In this document: piece after piece, positions 33,851 through 44,425 of the stretch
Layout: every line of letters starts with the position of its first letter
Position numbering within the stretch: position 1 is the first letter of the stretch
Assembly: GCA_022376465.1 (NCBI GenBank)
Contig: JACDTU010000010.1
Location: 744,001 to 808,000, forward strand
Origin: Cubamyces lactineus
Lineage: Eukaryota > Basidiomycota > Agaricomycetes > Polyporales > Polyporaceae
Direction: 5' to 3'
Length of the DNA: 64,000 nt
Program-made: the position numbers and the translations under genes
The notes under the pieces: model-generated
Database searches by the model: none
The model's input: only the letters and a program-made list of their open reading frames with translations
Told to the model about the DNA's origin: nothing

Positions 33851-34055
33851 GAGAGAGCTACCCCTCTGCCCACGATATGGCCCCCAATGAGCGCATCGCA
33901 GAGTTGGGTGAGTGAAATGAGCAGTATGTCTATACGCACCATGATGATCCACCTCTACGAAAGCGTGCTTTCCCTCCTCATCTCTCAGCAGGTGTGAGAC
34001 AGATCTTCGGGCGGACGCCAGCACGAAGCGTGGCGGTAAGCACTTGCGTACAGGC
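33851..34055 (+). repeat. Diverged direct repeat, copy B
   Basis: Partner of 32647-32855, about 1.2 kb downstream in the same orientation. GGCGGACGCCAGCAC is identical in both copies. No coding potential. Confidence 0.65.
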
Positions 34056-34362
34056 GGAGGTGACAGTCGTTGTGTAAGTTCAAGCCTCGTGGAATGCAGA
34101 TGCAGGTCAGGTACTTGGCCCCTGTCCGTAAGCGCCTGTTGCTCGGGATAGTACGACGTCACGAGGCCGCGTGATTTGGTCTTATTGGATGTAAGTTGAG
34201 CACAAATATTCAAATCTGGACGGTAGTTCTGTCCAATCGTCGGATCGAACACAGATAGCGGAACATATGGCAAAAGCAACCAGCCAGCTAGTGCAATAGA
34301 TTGAAGGGGTTTGGTACGAGGATCGGAGAAACGGACAAGACTTGATTCCGCCATTGCAACCC

Positions 34363-36070
34363 TCAGAACTCTCGCGCGAGGAATCGCTTAACTTCGGCCT
34401 TGATGAGCTCATCATCACGCGGGTTAGAACTACCACCAGCTAGGGAGCGAAACAGTCAGTGTTCCATCTGGGAATAACGGCTGTAGGAGCGGCGGAGCTT
34501 ACCCATATGCCCCCAAAGAGAGTCGATCACTACGAGCTCAGCAGTGCCCTTCATCAGAGCGACCTCGTTCTCACTGTCCTCCGGCTTGTGGCGTTTGCGT
34601 TCAGCTGTAGCTCCTCTGGACTGGTCGTGTACGTCTGCTTACTGGGAAATAGAGGTCTGTCTTGGACGGCATGATGAGGCCCCTTGCTTTGATGCCTGAT
34701 AATGCGCTTACGAAGCTGGCTTGATCGCCTTCTGTGACGAGTCCGGCCTGCCCAACAAGAGCAACGTCACCTGTCTGCCAAGTGTGCAAGAGGGTGAGGA
34801 GATCGTTGGCGTCCCACGTTCCGAGGAAGCCGCCCTCCCACTCCGCGCGGATAAAGTCGTCCAGGGACGAGTACCGTCCACTCATGAGATAACCATGCTC
34901 TCGAAACCACTTCAGTCAACGTCAGCTAGCGAACCTACAAGACCCAGCACAATGGTGCAAGATCGGACGTACGGCCTGACCATATGCCCATGCGGAGTAG
35001 ACGCGCCCGAACGCACGAATACCAAACTGGGGCTCTTGAGTGTAATGGCCATTTTCAAAATCCTTTGAGTTGACGAGAGCGGCCTTTGGTCCCTCCAAGA
35101 AGCTTATATGAAAATATAAGCGGAGGAGTCCATTGTACTTGGCATACTAGAAAGATCGTACTCACCATTTGTTGTGAGGACTTGTCCGAGCGGATCCGCA
35201 AATCGCAATGTATCTGAAAACCCATCAATATTGCGCAGTGCAGAATCTGCAGATAGGCTTCGACTGTTCCGGTATGTACCTTGCGACGAAGTCTGGGTAC
35301 ATCACGGCCCAATAGTAAGCCTTTCGCGAAGTGGGACGTTAGAATCACACTGCGCTTCCTATAGCTGGCTGCGGTCACCTGCTGGGCACCCATTGAGAAT
35401 CCGATCACACAGTGGACTTTCTTCACATTCAGTCCCTGAGTGAGAACCGCATATTGTGCACGACTGTTCATTTGTGAGAGAGGACCGGGCGAGCCGTAGG
35501 GGGGAGCACACTTACATGTTGTCTTCGTAGGTCACTGCGGGAAAGTAAGGTCCATTGTAGGGAGCGGGCTTGAACATTCACTACGTTCAGCTTCTCCCGC
35601 TGATAAGTGAGATACGGTCGCAGGAAAGTGGAAGTACCGTGTTCGACGGCGAAGAGGACTGTGGTCCGATGATCAGTAACGTTAGAACCCTACGACGTGT
35701 CAAGCTCTCACCTCGCCATTGGAGAACAAAGCAAACGTCACAATATAGTATTTGGTAGGGTCCAAAGCCTGCGCAAGCCAACGTGAGCAACTGTCCGAAA
35801 TGTGGGTTGATTATTGGCATGCACCTTGTCCGCGCCTATCATGTAGTCCTGACCTAGGAGACCGACATCTAATCGGACATCAATGTCCTATAAACCCACT
35901 CCAGAAATCAACCTACTGTCAAGCTTTGCACCGTAACAAGTAGGGAAGACGATGCAAGGGTTGGCTGGATCACCGTAGGTGCGATAAGCGGTCAAAGCAT
36001 TAGGTAGGACGCCCCCAGCGACCCGGAAGCGACCATGTCGGTAGAAGAGCGTAGTGTCTGCCCGCGACAT
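34363..36070 (-). CDS. Homoserine acetyltransferase-like alpha/beta hydrolase
   Basis: Reading the minus strand through 11 short introns gives an intact protein of about 345 residues. It begins MSRADTTLFYRHGRFRVAGG and ends EVKRFLAREF at TGA 34365-34363. Conserved blocks: NALTAYRTYGDP, CYGAKLDSQDYMIG, SSSPSNTPAPYNGPYFPAV, then the nucleophile elbow GFSMGAQQAYYWAVMYPDF (Ser). LIMPSKTDLYFPPEDSE supplies the Asp and WGHMAGGS the His of the triad. The fold and order match the homoserine O-acetyltransferase (MetX) superfamily. However, the elbow is GFSMGAQQ rather than the GGSMGGMQ of Met2, and the protein is shorter, so it is probably a paralogous acyltransferase or hydrolase of unknown substrate. 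Several introns end in AAG. No single exon exceeds ~300 bases, which makes the locus look broken at first sight. Confidence 0.85.
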
Positions 36071-36711
36071 GAGTAAGGAACACCTCGGTACGATTCATCT
36101 CGCAAAGCTCACTCCTATATGTGAGCAGCTGGTCGATAGCGAGTCCGTTGTGAGAGACAAGATCAGGTCCCGCTCACAGGCGTTACACGAGGCGGTGAGA
36201 GACTTCACACTAGGGCATCTCACATGGCGTGTTCAGTACAAGCGACGAGGAATTATCGGGATTACGGCCACGGCTTACAGTTCAGAGATATAAGGGGAGA
36301 CGCGATACTCTTAGGGTGTCACAGAGGAGCAATATGCGATGGCACGAGCTTGCGAGCAGCGACGGATAAGACGAGAATAGAGGCCTGCGCATGACGATAA
36401 TAGTAAACTCCGAAGAAACACGGACTGATTGCATTTATGAGCTCTAATAGCATCGGAGGCGAGGGTAGATAGCAAACTGGATCGATTGTATAGGCTGCGT
36501 GGGCCTGCGTGCTGTCAAGTGCTGAGGCTTCAGTCCACGAGCGCAGAAACTTTGCAGAAAGAGCGGCCCCGGCGCTTGCCGAGTAGGACAACCCGTGGTA
36601 CTGGACAGTCACGTGCTAGGAGGCGAGGTACTTCACAGTTCTGGGACCTAGAATTCAAACTCCGCATCAAGGCCTCTTCCCTCGTCTCTACCACCCAACA
36701 CACCGTCAAGA
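36071..36711. promoter_or_regulatory. Divergent upstream region of the hydrolase and RPS23 genes
   Basis: 641 bases between divergent starts. No clear core promoter motif identified; a CT-rich stretch (TCTTCCCTCGTCTCTACC) precedes the RPS23 ATG by about 20 bases, as is common for ribosomal protein genes. Confidence 0.35.
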
Positions 36712-37480
36712 ATGGGCTGTAAGTCGTCGTCCTCGCTCCCCGGGCTGTTTTCACGCATGTATGGGCTCGTATTGACGGCTCTTCGCTATAGCGAACAAAC
36801 CCCGCGGTTTGCAGGCAGCGCGCAAGCTCCGCAACGACCGCCGTGAAAATCGCTGGGTGAGTCTTATCGACCCTACGGCTTATACACCAAGTTCCTCTGA
36901 CTGGCCATCTCTCGCTTCATTATCATTCGATCGTGCACAAAATAGGCGGACAAGGCGTACAAGAAGCGGGCCCTCGGTAACATCTACAAGACCTCCCCTA
37001 CTGGAGGCTCCTCCCACGCAAAGGGCATCGTCCTGGAGAAGGTCGGCGTTGAGGCCAAGCAGCCCAACTCCGCTATCCGGAAGTGTGTCCGTGTGCAGCT
37101 TATCAAGAACGGCAAGAAGGTCACCGCTTTCGTGCCGGTGCGTTATCCTCTCACTCGTCTCCCATCAAGAGCCTCGTCCGTCCGAGGGCGGCCTAGGTTT
37201 TGATGGCGGCGTATATGCTGCGCACATGATACTAACCATGGAATCTCGTAGAACGATGGTTGCTTGAACTTCGTTGACGAGAACGACGAGGTCCTGATCT
37301 CCGGCTTCGGTCGCCGGGGTAAGGCCAAGGGTGATATTCCCGGTGTTCGTTTCAAGGTCGTCAAGGTCTCTGGTGTCGGTCTGTTGGCTCTCTGGAAGGA
37401 GAAGAAGGCAAGTCGCGCATTATCATCTGACATGGATCATCTTTTCTGACTTCCATGAACAGGAGAAGCCCAGGTCATAA
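36712..37480 (+). CDS. RPS23: 40S ribosomal protein S23 (uS12)
   Basis: Five exons (36712-36718, 36792-36856, 36946-37137, 37252-37407, 37463-37480) give 145 residues, the normal length. Exon 1 holds just two codons and one base. The sequence [20 protein letters not shown], the run [20 protein letters not shown] with [13 protein letters not shown], and [19 protein letters not shown] are near-invariant in uS12. The KQPNSA loop lies at the decoding centre of the small subunit and carries the proline hydroxylated in eukaryotes. The C-terminus is KEKKEKPRS. The last intron (37408-37462) has a GC donor instead of GT; this is the only reading that gives the conserved EKPRS end. Confidence 0.97.
37408..37462 (+). 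other. GC-AG intron in RPS23
   Basis: The donor is AAG|GCAAGT and the acceptor ends AACAG. Splicing here gives ...KEKK|EKPRS*, the conserved end of uS12. The nearest GT (three bases inside) would break the frame. GCAAGT otherwise matches the donor consensus. Confidence 0.85.
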
Positions 37481-38022
37481 ACACATCGCATGTTGTATCT
37501 GTCGCTCTCCTTTGTCTTCTCGCAACCCCTCCCCATTGCTCGGCATCATGTCTGTACCACTTACCATAACGTATGATTCCGAATGAGCCATATGATCTAT
37601 GTCGTGCACCACCAAAAATAAAGACCGCGGGTTTTCCCATGGATGTCTTTTACCATGCTTGTCATTGGTCCGTCAACACGCCAGAGCCAACACATCTCCT
37701 GTCCAGATATACCATAACTGTGGCCTCTCTCGACCAGCATCGATTCATCTGCTGAATGCATGTATTACCCGTAGGAAGAGGCTAGCATGATTGCCCATAC
37801 AATTAGATGGATTACGGTATGTTGAATGTTCATGCGAGTCAAGGAACGTCTCCTGTCCAAGTATCAAGACGAGGAGCTCGCCGCAGGAAGTCGCCCCCTG
37901 GTGACCACTTAACCCCTACCAACCCCATGACGGTTTTCGTACAGAACAACCCGCGCCCTGCAACAACGATGACAATCGCACGGCAGGACCAGGAGTCCCG
38001 GAGACACCGGCTTGGCCAGTTA
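37481..38022. other. Convergent 3' region (RPS23 / CDS1)
   Basis: 542 bases between two convergent genes; no gene seen. Confidence 0.4.
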
Positions 38023-40240
38023 TTACAGCCGAACCGTGACGCCTTGGCTCTCGAGATAGCGCTTCAGGTCGGCCATGAGCTCCAGCTGCTCCGTGAGTGT
38101 AAGGCCGCTGACGATGGTCTGCAGGATTGAGCCGACGGTGACGTGGTTGTCTCGGATGAGGCTGCTGTAGTAGACGTAAGTGAATACGCCCATGAGGAAC
38201 CTACGGAGGCGTTCAGGGTCAGCACATTGAATGTGTCGCTCGGCGGCGATGATGAGACACATACTGGCAGTCCATGCGGTCGGTCATGCCGCCGTGGCCG
38301 GGGATACTGTGGCCGAAGTCCTTGATGTCAAAGGCACGCTTGAAGCCGGATGCGAAGAACCCGCCGAAGGGCGCGACGAGCGAGGCGAAGCAGGAAAGGA
38401 CTAGCAGATGGAATTGGTACGGCGCGTACGGGATTGTCGTAACCTGGTGACCGATCTGCATACGACGCGATTGAATGTTAGTCGGGTGTGTTCGGGCGGA
38501 CGGCGGAGCGGAGAAGTGAACACTTACGAGAGTGCTAAAGAAGACGCTCAAGGGTGTGGGCATTTGCCAGTCCCTCCAGACGAATACCGGGTTGGGCGTG
38601 CATTGCAGCTGGCCGCTCCATGCGGTCACGCCAAGGTCGCGCATGGGACAGATCATGTAGTCGAACCGCATGAAATACGTGCCCCAGAGGAGCCCAAAGA
38701 CGATCGTGCTGAAGAACGCGCCAATGAAGCCTTCGACGGTCTTCTTCGGTGACAGCTTGATGAGAGGCGTGCGACCGAGCGTGATGCCCCAAACGTATGC
38801 AAAGACATCGTTGCAGATGACCAACGAAGCAGGAACCCAGAACCAGATGAGGCCTTCAAGGATGTTGTTGACAATGAAATGACTAGAACAGACGGTCAGC
38901 TTCACATCCAGCCGCCGGGTGTAGCTACGAACCTTGAGACAACGATCAAGAGCAAGGTCATGTGAACCCAGCAGAATAGACCGAACTGCTGCTTCAAGTA
39001 ACCACGCTTCAACGAAAGCACGAACCCAACAAAGCCGATCAAGTACAGCGTAAAGCTGACGAAACGGTGGTTGGTAGCGAATGGCGTCAGTTGTGCGTTG
39101 GAGAACACAACGTGCTGTGTGTATGGCCACATTAGTCGTCGTGACGAACCAAGGGTAAAAGTACATACCTTGAAGTAGTAAATGATGCTCTCGCCGTACA
39201 AGAAATAGTTGGTCACAGCGAAGAAATACCAGTTCAGCGTCTTGCTCCACGGGTCGCGTCCCCTTGCGTTTCCTTGGCCAACGTCCTTCCGCTTCAATGA
39301 GAACAGAGCCGTGACTTCACGGTATACCAGGGTCTGACATAGCATAACTAGAACGATCATGTACGCGTGCCCCATAAGCAGGAGAGCTGTTGTGTCTGTG
39401 TAAGCCATGATGCCGAGCAAGTTGCAATGTATACTCACTGATGAAGCCGCCTATCATAATGAATGTCCAAAGCGTACGAGTCAAGAAGCTGCTCTTCTTC
39501 TTCGCCTTCTCGACCTGCTCTTGTTCCAGCTGCTGTTGCTGCTGTTTCTCCTCAGGTGGGTTCTCGATGTCATTTCTCCGTGTCGCTAGCGCCTCCTTTT
39601 CGGATGGGATAGAGGCGACAGGCTTCGGTTCGGGAGCTGGAGGCGCGTCATAACTTGGAGGCTCTGGAAGCGCGACCACCGGCTCGGGAGCGGGTGGTTG
39701 CGACGCCGACCCGTTCGCCTCGTGAGGATGTGCCGCACCGTTCGTGGGCTTGGGGACTGCGGGTTCGGGCACTTGCTTGACAAGTTCCTTCACAGGTAAC
39801 GCTTCTGGCTCCTCCACCTTCTCTGGCACCTCAGCAGCTGGAGTGGATAGCTCAGGATTAGACTGTTCCTGAGCTACTGGCTGCGGTGGAACCTTGACGT
39901 CTGTCTGGGCAGCCCCCTTAGCAGCGGCAGCAGCTTGCGCCCTGGCCGCCGCCCGCGCGAGCTTCTCCTGCTGCCGTTTCTCCAGGCGAGCCAACGCCTT
40001 CTGCTTTCGCAAGGCACTTTTCGTGGGCTTCGAGTTGCTCTCCGACGCGCTATCAGATAGTAAATTGGTGGACCGTTAGTCGCGGTGTGGATGGAAAGAG
40101 CATATGGGCGCTGCACGGTCATACCTTTCGGGCTGTGACGCGGGGGTCTCGTCAAGCATCTCCTCGTCAGTGTCCTCGCCGGACTCGACGTCGAGCGCAG
40201 CCCAGGCAGTCTTGGAGGTGAAGGTCGGTCGTGTAGCCAT
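38023..40240 (-). CDS. CDS1: Phosphatidate cytidylyltransferase (CDP-diacylglycerol synthase)
   Basis: Converts phosphatidic acid plus CTP to CDP-diacylglycerol, the precursor of phosphatidylinositol, phosphatidylserine and cardiolipin, in the ER membrane. The start MATRPTFTSKTAWAALDVE is followed by a cytosolic, charged, Ala/Pro/Glu-rich region of about 230 residues. Then come multiple hydrophobic helices (TLWTFIMIGGF, AYMIVLVMLCQTLVYREV, FTLYLIGFVGFVLSL, HMTLLLIVVS, ASLVICNDVFAYVWGITLG). The catalytic signature is present: KLSPKKTVEGFIGAFFST, then FKRAFDIKDFGHSIPGHGG, then MTDRMDC, with the S-x(2,3)-K-R-x(4)-K-D-x(4)-PGHGGxxDRxD motif complete. After the last intron the tail reads YVYYSSLIRDNHVTVGSILQTIVSGLTLTEQLELMADLKRYLESQG. 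The N-terminal low-complexity region is longer than in yeast. Confidence 0.95.
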
Positions 40241-40680
40241 GTCCGGACGGCAGAGGTCGTGGTAGAGTTGAGAAGATGGAGCTCGCAGTCGGTGACGCTG
40301 CTATACTCGACCTGCACGTGGGCTCGAAGACATGGAAGTACTCAAGCGCCTGGCCAAGAGTCCCCTGCTGCGCCGGTGCCGTCTTGCCACGCATCGTCTC
40401 AATCCTTTGTCACCAACCAATTTACAAAGCGAAGTGATAGAAAATACATTGCGAGCCCATATATATCACATCCTGCGGAAGGCTTCTACAACGAGACTAC
40501 AGAGACAGCTCAAGTATATGTGTATGTGCGACGGATAGGTAGAAGTAATGCGATGAAGACAGCGTGAGGAGAGCAAATATTGGAATGTCCGACGCCGGGC
40601 AATGATGGTAGATATGAATACGGGTTGGGATGTGCGATCCAGTGTAATAGGGATGAGAAGATAATAATGTAGCGATAACG

Positions 40681-43600
40681 TCAGAATTTCCAGTCTGAGT
40701 CCACCTCCATAGCCCAAGGGACTGCAACGATGTCAGTTCAAGAGGTACGTGCGAGTCGGTCAACCACATACACTTGGTGATTAGCGTCTTCGAGAAGAGC
40801 TTCTCTACGGGAACATCGTGGGTCTTACACCACGCAACAGTAATTCTGCGATATTGTTAGAATACGGTCAAGTGTGATCACGCGGATTGCGTACCTTGGA
40901 TCCAAGTAATTGATTTTACTAGTGTGCGCGGCCATGAGCACCTTGTCGTCTCCCACACAAAATGTCACCTACCTCGTACTCAAGGCAACCTCCTTTCCTG
41001 CCTCCCTGTCCTCCATCTGGAGCTTGAACGTCTTGATCTTATCGTCTAGCTTCTCGATAGCCTCTTCTATTTTTTCCGTCGGGCGCTCCTTCTTTAGCGT
41101 GTGCTTATCCGTGCCCCGCTCTTTCTTCAGCTTCTTGTACTCTGCTTCGATCTCCTTGAGCTTTTCCTTCAGCACCGACGCGTCCTGTGGCTTCTTGCCG
41201 TCCGCCTCCAGCTTCTCGTTGTCCTTCTGGAACTTCTTCTCCGCCTTCTCAATGTCTTTAGCCTTCATCTGCTCTTCGTGCTGCTCGATCGCATCGTCGT
41301 CGAGGTCTGACTCGGGCTCCGCGTACTTCTTCTTCTTCTTGAACTTGGAGTCGATGGCGAAGAGAGCGTGGCGAAGCTTCATGCGCTCGTACTTGAGTCC
41401 GCGCAACTATTATGCCCGCGCAGGTGAATGGCCATCACCGCAACTTGGAAAGAGGACGCACGCACCTTTTCGCGCATCTTGGTCATGGATTGCTCGTGCG
41501 ACTTCGGTACGGCACGTTGATGGTTGCAGAGGATGGCAACCATGCGATTGGCGTGGTTGTACGCATTGAGCTTCTCCTGGGTGGTACCCTTCTCAGGCGT
41601 ACCGCGGTCCAGTAGATCCTGGAATGTCAAGGATGCATTGAAGGTACGGAAGACCTTCGCCGTGAGGCCTTTCATGTACGATGCAAGATGTCGGTTTAGT
41701 GCACCCGTCTGCGACGCTTTTGAGCTTCACGCCACTAGAGGACTCTAACGGACACGCACATTCACACGATCGAACAGCTCGTCGTCGTCATCCTTGTTGT
41801 CTTTGAATATCCGAATGTTCTTGTACACTTGATCGTCGACCTGAACCTCGTTGTAGTACCGAATGGAATCTTTACCGAGGAAGTCGAACACTAGCTTGTT
41901 CGGAGGTAGAAGGGTGACGTGCTCGCACCGCAAGGAGCAACAGCCGACGGTGTCCGCCTCATCGTCACCTTTCTCGTTACCCGCACGAAGCGCTAGCTTA
42001 TCGATGAAGTACATTGCGGTCGCGCGCTGACGCTCCATCATTTGCTTGTTCCACAAGTCGCGGTTGTAGTCCGCACGGATGGTGTCAACATGTTTCTGTC
42101 ACCATACTGAGTGAAATTGAATGAGAAGACATGGGCATGACACTCACCTTCAACTCGCGTGCCTTCTCGAACTTCATCATGTCGCTTTGGCCCTTGATGG
42201 AACTGCCCGCTGCCAAGAAGACATACTTGTAATTGCCGTTGACATTCTCTACCCAATTCGCCAGCCAAGTGACAGTGTTGTCGTGAACGACTTCTTTCCA
42301 GTTACCCGGAACGTTGGGCTTTGGAACAGGCGCGTCCTTCCCGATGTTGATGGTGATATCCTCCGGGCGCACACGCAACTACTCGCTATGCGTCAGTCAT
42401 GGTCAATATGTATAGCAGAAGTTGTTAACCTTCAACGCTCCCTTCTTAGGATGATCGCCACGACCACGGAAAAGACCTGGAGGTTCGACACGGAAGTTGC
42501 CAACCTTCTCTTTACGACCGTCAAGTATACAATAGGTGTACGGGGCCTCGAGCTCATCCTTAGCAGCCTTGGCCGCCTTCTTCTCCGCAGCAGTCATGGA
42601 CTTCTTCTTCTCCTTTTCTGACTCGAAGTATTCGTACATCGGTCTGAAGTCGCACAGCTCGAACTTCGTAATCTTGATGCCATTCCTCTGTATGCGAGAA
42701 GTCGGTTTCGTCATGCACAGAACGTACGGCTGAAGTACTACATACCGGCGGAGACTTCTTCAGCACCTTCAAGAAATCATCGAAGAAGTTCTTGTTGAAC
42801 ACTGCATCCTGTGCATGCGGCGTCTCAATCATCGCAGCATAGAACCCTGCGACCTCCTCCGACTCTGGTGGTAGGTCGACCGGCTCGCCTGTATGCGAAC
42901 TCAACGCCAGTCTTGTTAACAGTGCACTACGACCACGCACCGTTGTACTTCATCTTGACGTGTTTCGGGAGCGGCTCATATGGTGGCGGGAAGTACACAC
43001 CATTGTGCTCAAGAGTTGTCCACTTGATCGAGCCATCACGGTCGGCGTTCTGCTGCTCCCACCACTTGTATGTCTCCTCTTCCTCCTCCTCTTTCTTCTT
43101 CTTCGCCGCCTTCTTCGCGTCCTCCGAATCCTCCTCTTTCTTGGCAGCACGCTTCTTCGGCTTGACGCCGTTGGACGCCTCCGCCTTCGCCTTCGTCTTT
43201 GATTGCTTCGCGGCTGCAGGTTTAGTGGTGCGCTTCTTTGTGAGCGGCTTGTCGTCGTCGGAGAAACTCTCGTCGTCTGCGTCACTTTCCTCTACCTTCC
43301 GCTTCCCTCGCGCAGGCGCCTTCTTAGCCGGTCGGGGAGTGCCATCCTCAGACTCGATGTCAGGCTCTGACTCTTCCTGCTTGACTTTCTTCTTCGGCGG
43401 CCGCCCCTTCGTCTTCGCTTTCCCGTTCACAGCGGCCTTTGGCTTCGCGAGAGGCGCGTCATCGTCATCAGAATCGTCCGAGTCGACGATGGCCTTGCTG
43501 CTCTTCACAGGGCGCTTGCCATTCGAAGCCTTAGTAGTAGTGGACGCGACCGCCCCTGGCATGGGAATGGCTGCCGACTTGACCTTCGCCGGGGAGGAGG

Positions 43601-43926
43601 CAAGCGGCTTGTCATCTTCACTAGAGGAGTCGGAAACGATGGCCTTCTTGCGCTTCAACAGACGCGCATCTGGGGTCATTGGCTCGGACTTCGTCCGCGT
43701 GGCTTGGGACTAGGTCCCACAAAGCAATCAATTCGCGCCTGTGATTCGCCACATTTGCACATCCACTCACCAACGGCATGTCGTCGTCCTCACTCATCGG
43801 AGAGTCGCTTGCAACCCTGCCATTGCCATTCTGGCGAGCGTAGCCGTTCTGTGCCCCTCGAGGGGTGGAGGGCTTGGGAGCGAGAGGCGCGTCGTCGTCG
43901 GAGTGCATCGAGACGTCTCCGGACAT
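40681..43926 (-). CDS. TOP1: DNA topoisomerase I (type IB)
   Basis: Relaxes supercoils in the nucleus by a transient 3'-phosphotyrosyl nick. From ATG 43926-43924 ([14 protein letters not shown]) there is a ~270-residue charged, Lys/Glu/Ser-rich nuclear-targeting domain. The core starts [34 protein letters not shown]. Core landmarks: [16 protein letters not shown], then [64 protein letters not shown] and [31 protein letters not shown] carries core residues, and a Lys/Glu coiled-coil linker follows. The small C-terminal exons give [31 protein letters not shown], which contains the catalytic Tyr in SKINYLDPR. About ten short introns. The first ATG is downstream of an open frame lacking other ATGs, which fixes the start. 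Confidence 0.96.
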
Positions 43927-44233
43927 GGAAGAAAAGACAGAGGGTGCAACAGAGACGAGAGGGTGGTGGAAGGGAGGCAAGCGAGGAAGGGACGTGAGAC
44001 AAGAAAAGGCTGGCTTGGGGACGGTGCCAGCTACAATCTGTTGAAGTATCACCGAACCGGCCCTAAACCTGCGTCACGCGCCGGACACCAGGCGCCCGTG
44101 TGGCATGGAATCGCAGGAGGTTGCCACCGCCATCGGCACAAGCCTTAGTCGCCACCTCGTCTGCACCTCCTTGTCCAAGTCAGTCATCTCGCTACTTGTC
44201 TTCTTCGCGTCGGCTTACCTCTCTGCTGCTCAG
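43927..44233. promoter_or_regulatory. Shared TOP1 / complex I subunit promoter
   Basis: About 300 bases between divergent starts (180 if the longer start at 44105 is used). No TATA box seen. Confidence 0.35.
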
Positions 44234-44425
44234 ATGTCCTCGCCGCCCGACCCTCAGCTCTACCGCGACCCTTGGGCGAAACGCGAGGCCTGGCGCAAAC
44301 ACCCCGTCTTTTCCCGAAGGGCGATGTTCGCCAGGGCATTCCCTGGTTTCGGTGTTGCCCTTGTCGCCTTCACCACCTACGTGATCGCAGAAAACCTGTT
44401 AACAAAGGACAACAAGTCGCACTGA
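44234..44425 (+). CDS. NADH:ubiquinone oxidoreductase NDUFB3/B12-like subunit
   Basis: A 63-residue protein from ATG 44234: MSSPPDPQLYRDPWAKREAWRK... The block DPWAKREAWR matches the DPWxRNEAWRY motif of the NDUFB3 (B12) accessory subunit of mitochondrial complex I. It is followed by one hydrophobic helix (AFPGFGVALVAFTTYVIAENLL) and a short Lys-rich end. NDUFB3 is a single-span inner-membrane protein in the proximal or distal arm of complex I. An in-frame ATG at 44105 would add 43 residues (MESQEVATAIGTSLSRHLVC...). That stretch may instead be 5' untranslated or contain an intron ending at CTCAG just before ATG 44234; the shorter start fits the family length better. Confidence 0.75.
   Translation: MSSPPDPQLYRDPWAKREAWRKHPVFSRRAMFARAFPGFGVALVAFTTYVIAENLLTKDNKSH

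Larger units (their letters stand above)
30065..34362. other. Gene-free region (4.3 kb) with decayed repeats
   Basis: No intact gene. The composition is closer to 50% GC than in the flanking genes, and short frames are scattered over both strands with no domain. It contains two diverged copies of a ~200-bp sequence (32647-32855 and 33851-34055) and a small hairpin (31811-31915). The region looks like an accumulation of old repeat or transposon remnants, although no transposase or reverse transcriptase motif is readable. Confidence 0.5.

Noticed and set aside
34363..36070. Pseudogene interpretation
   Set aside because: Every apparent frameshift coincides with a GT...AG intron and the conserved residues remain.
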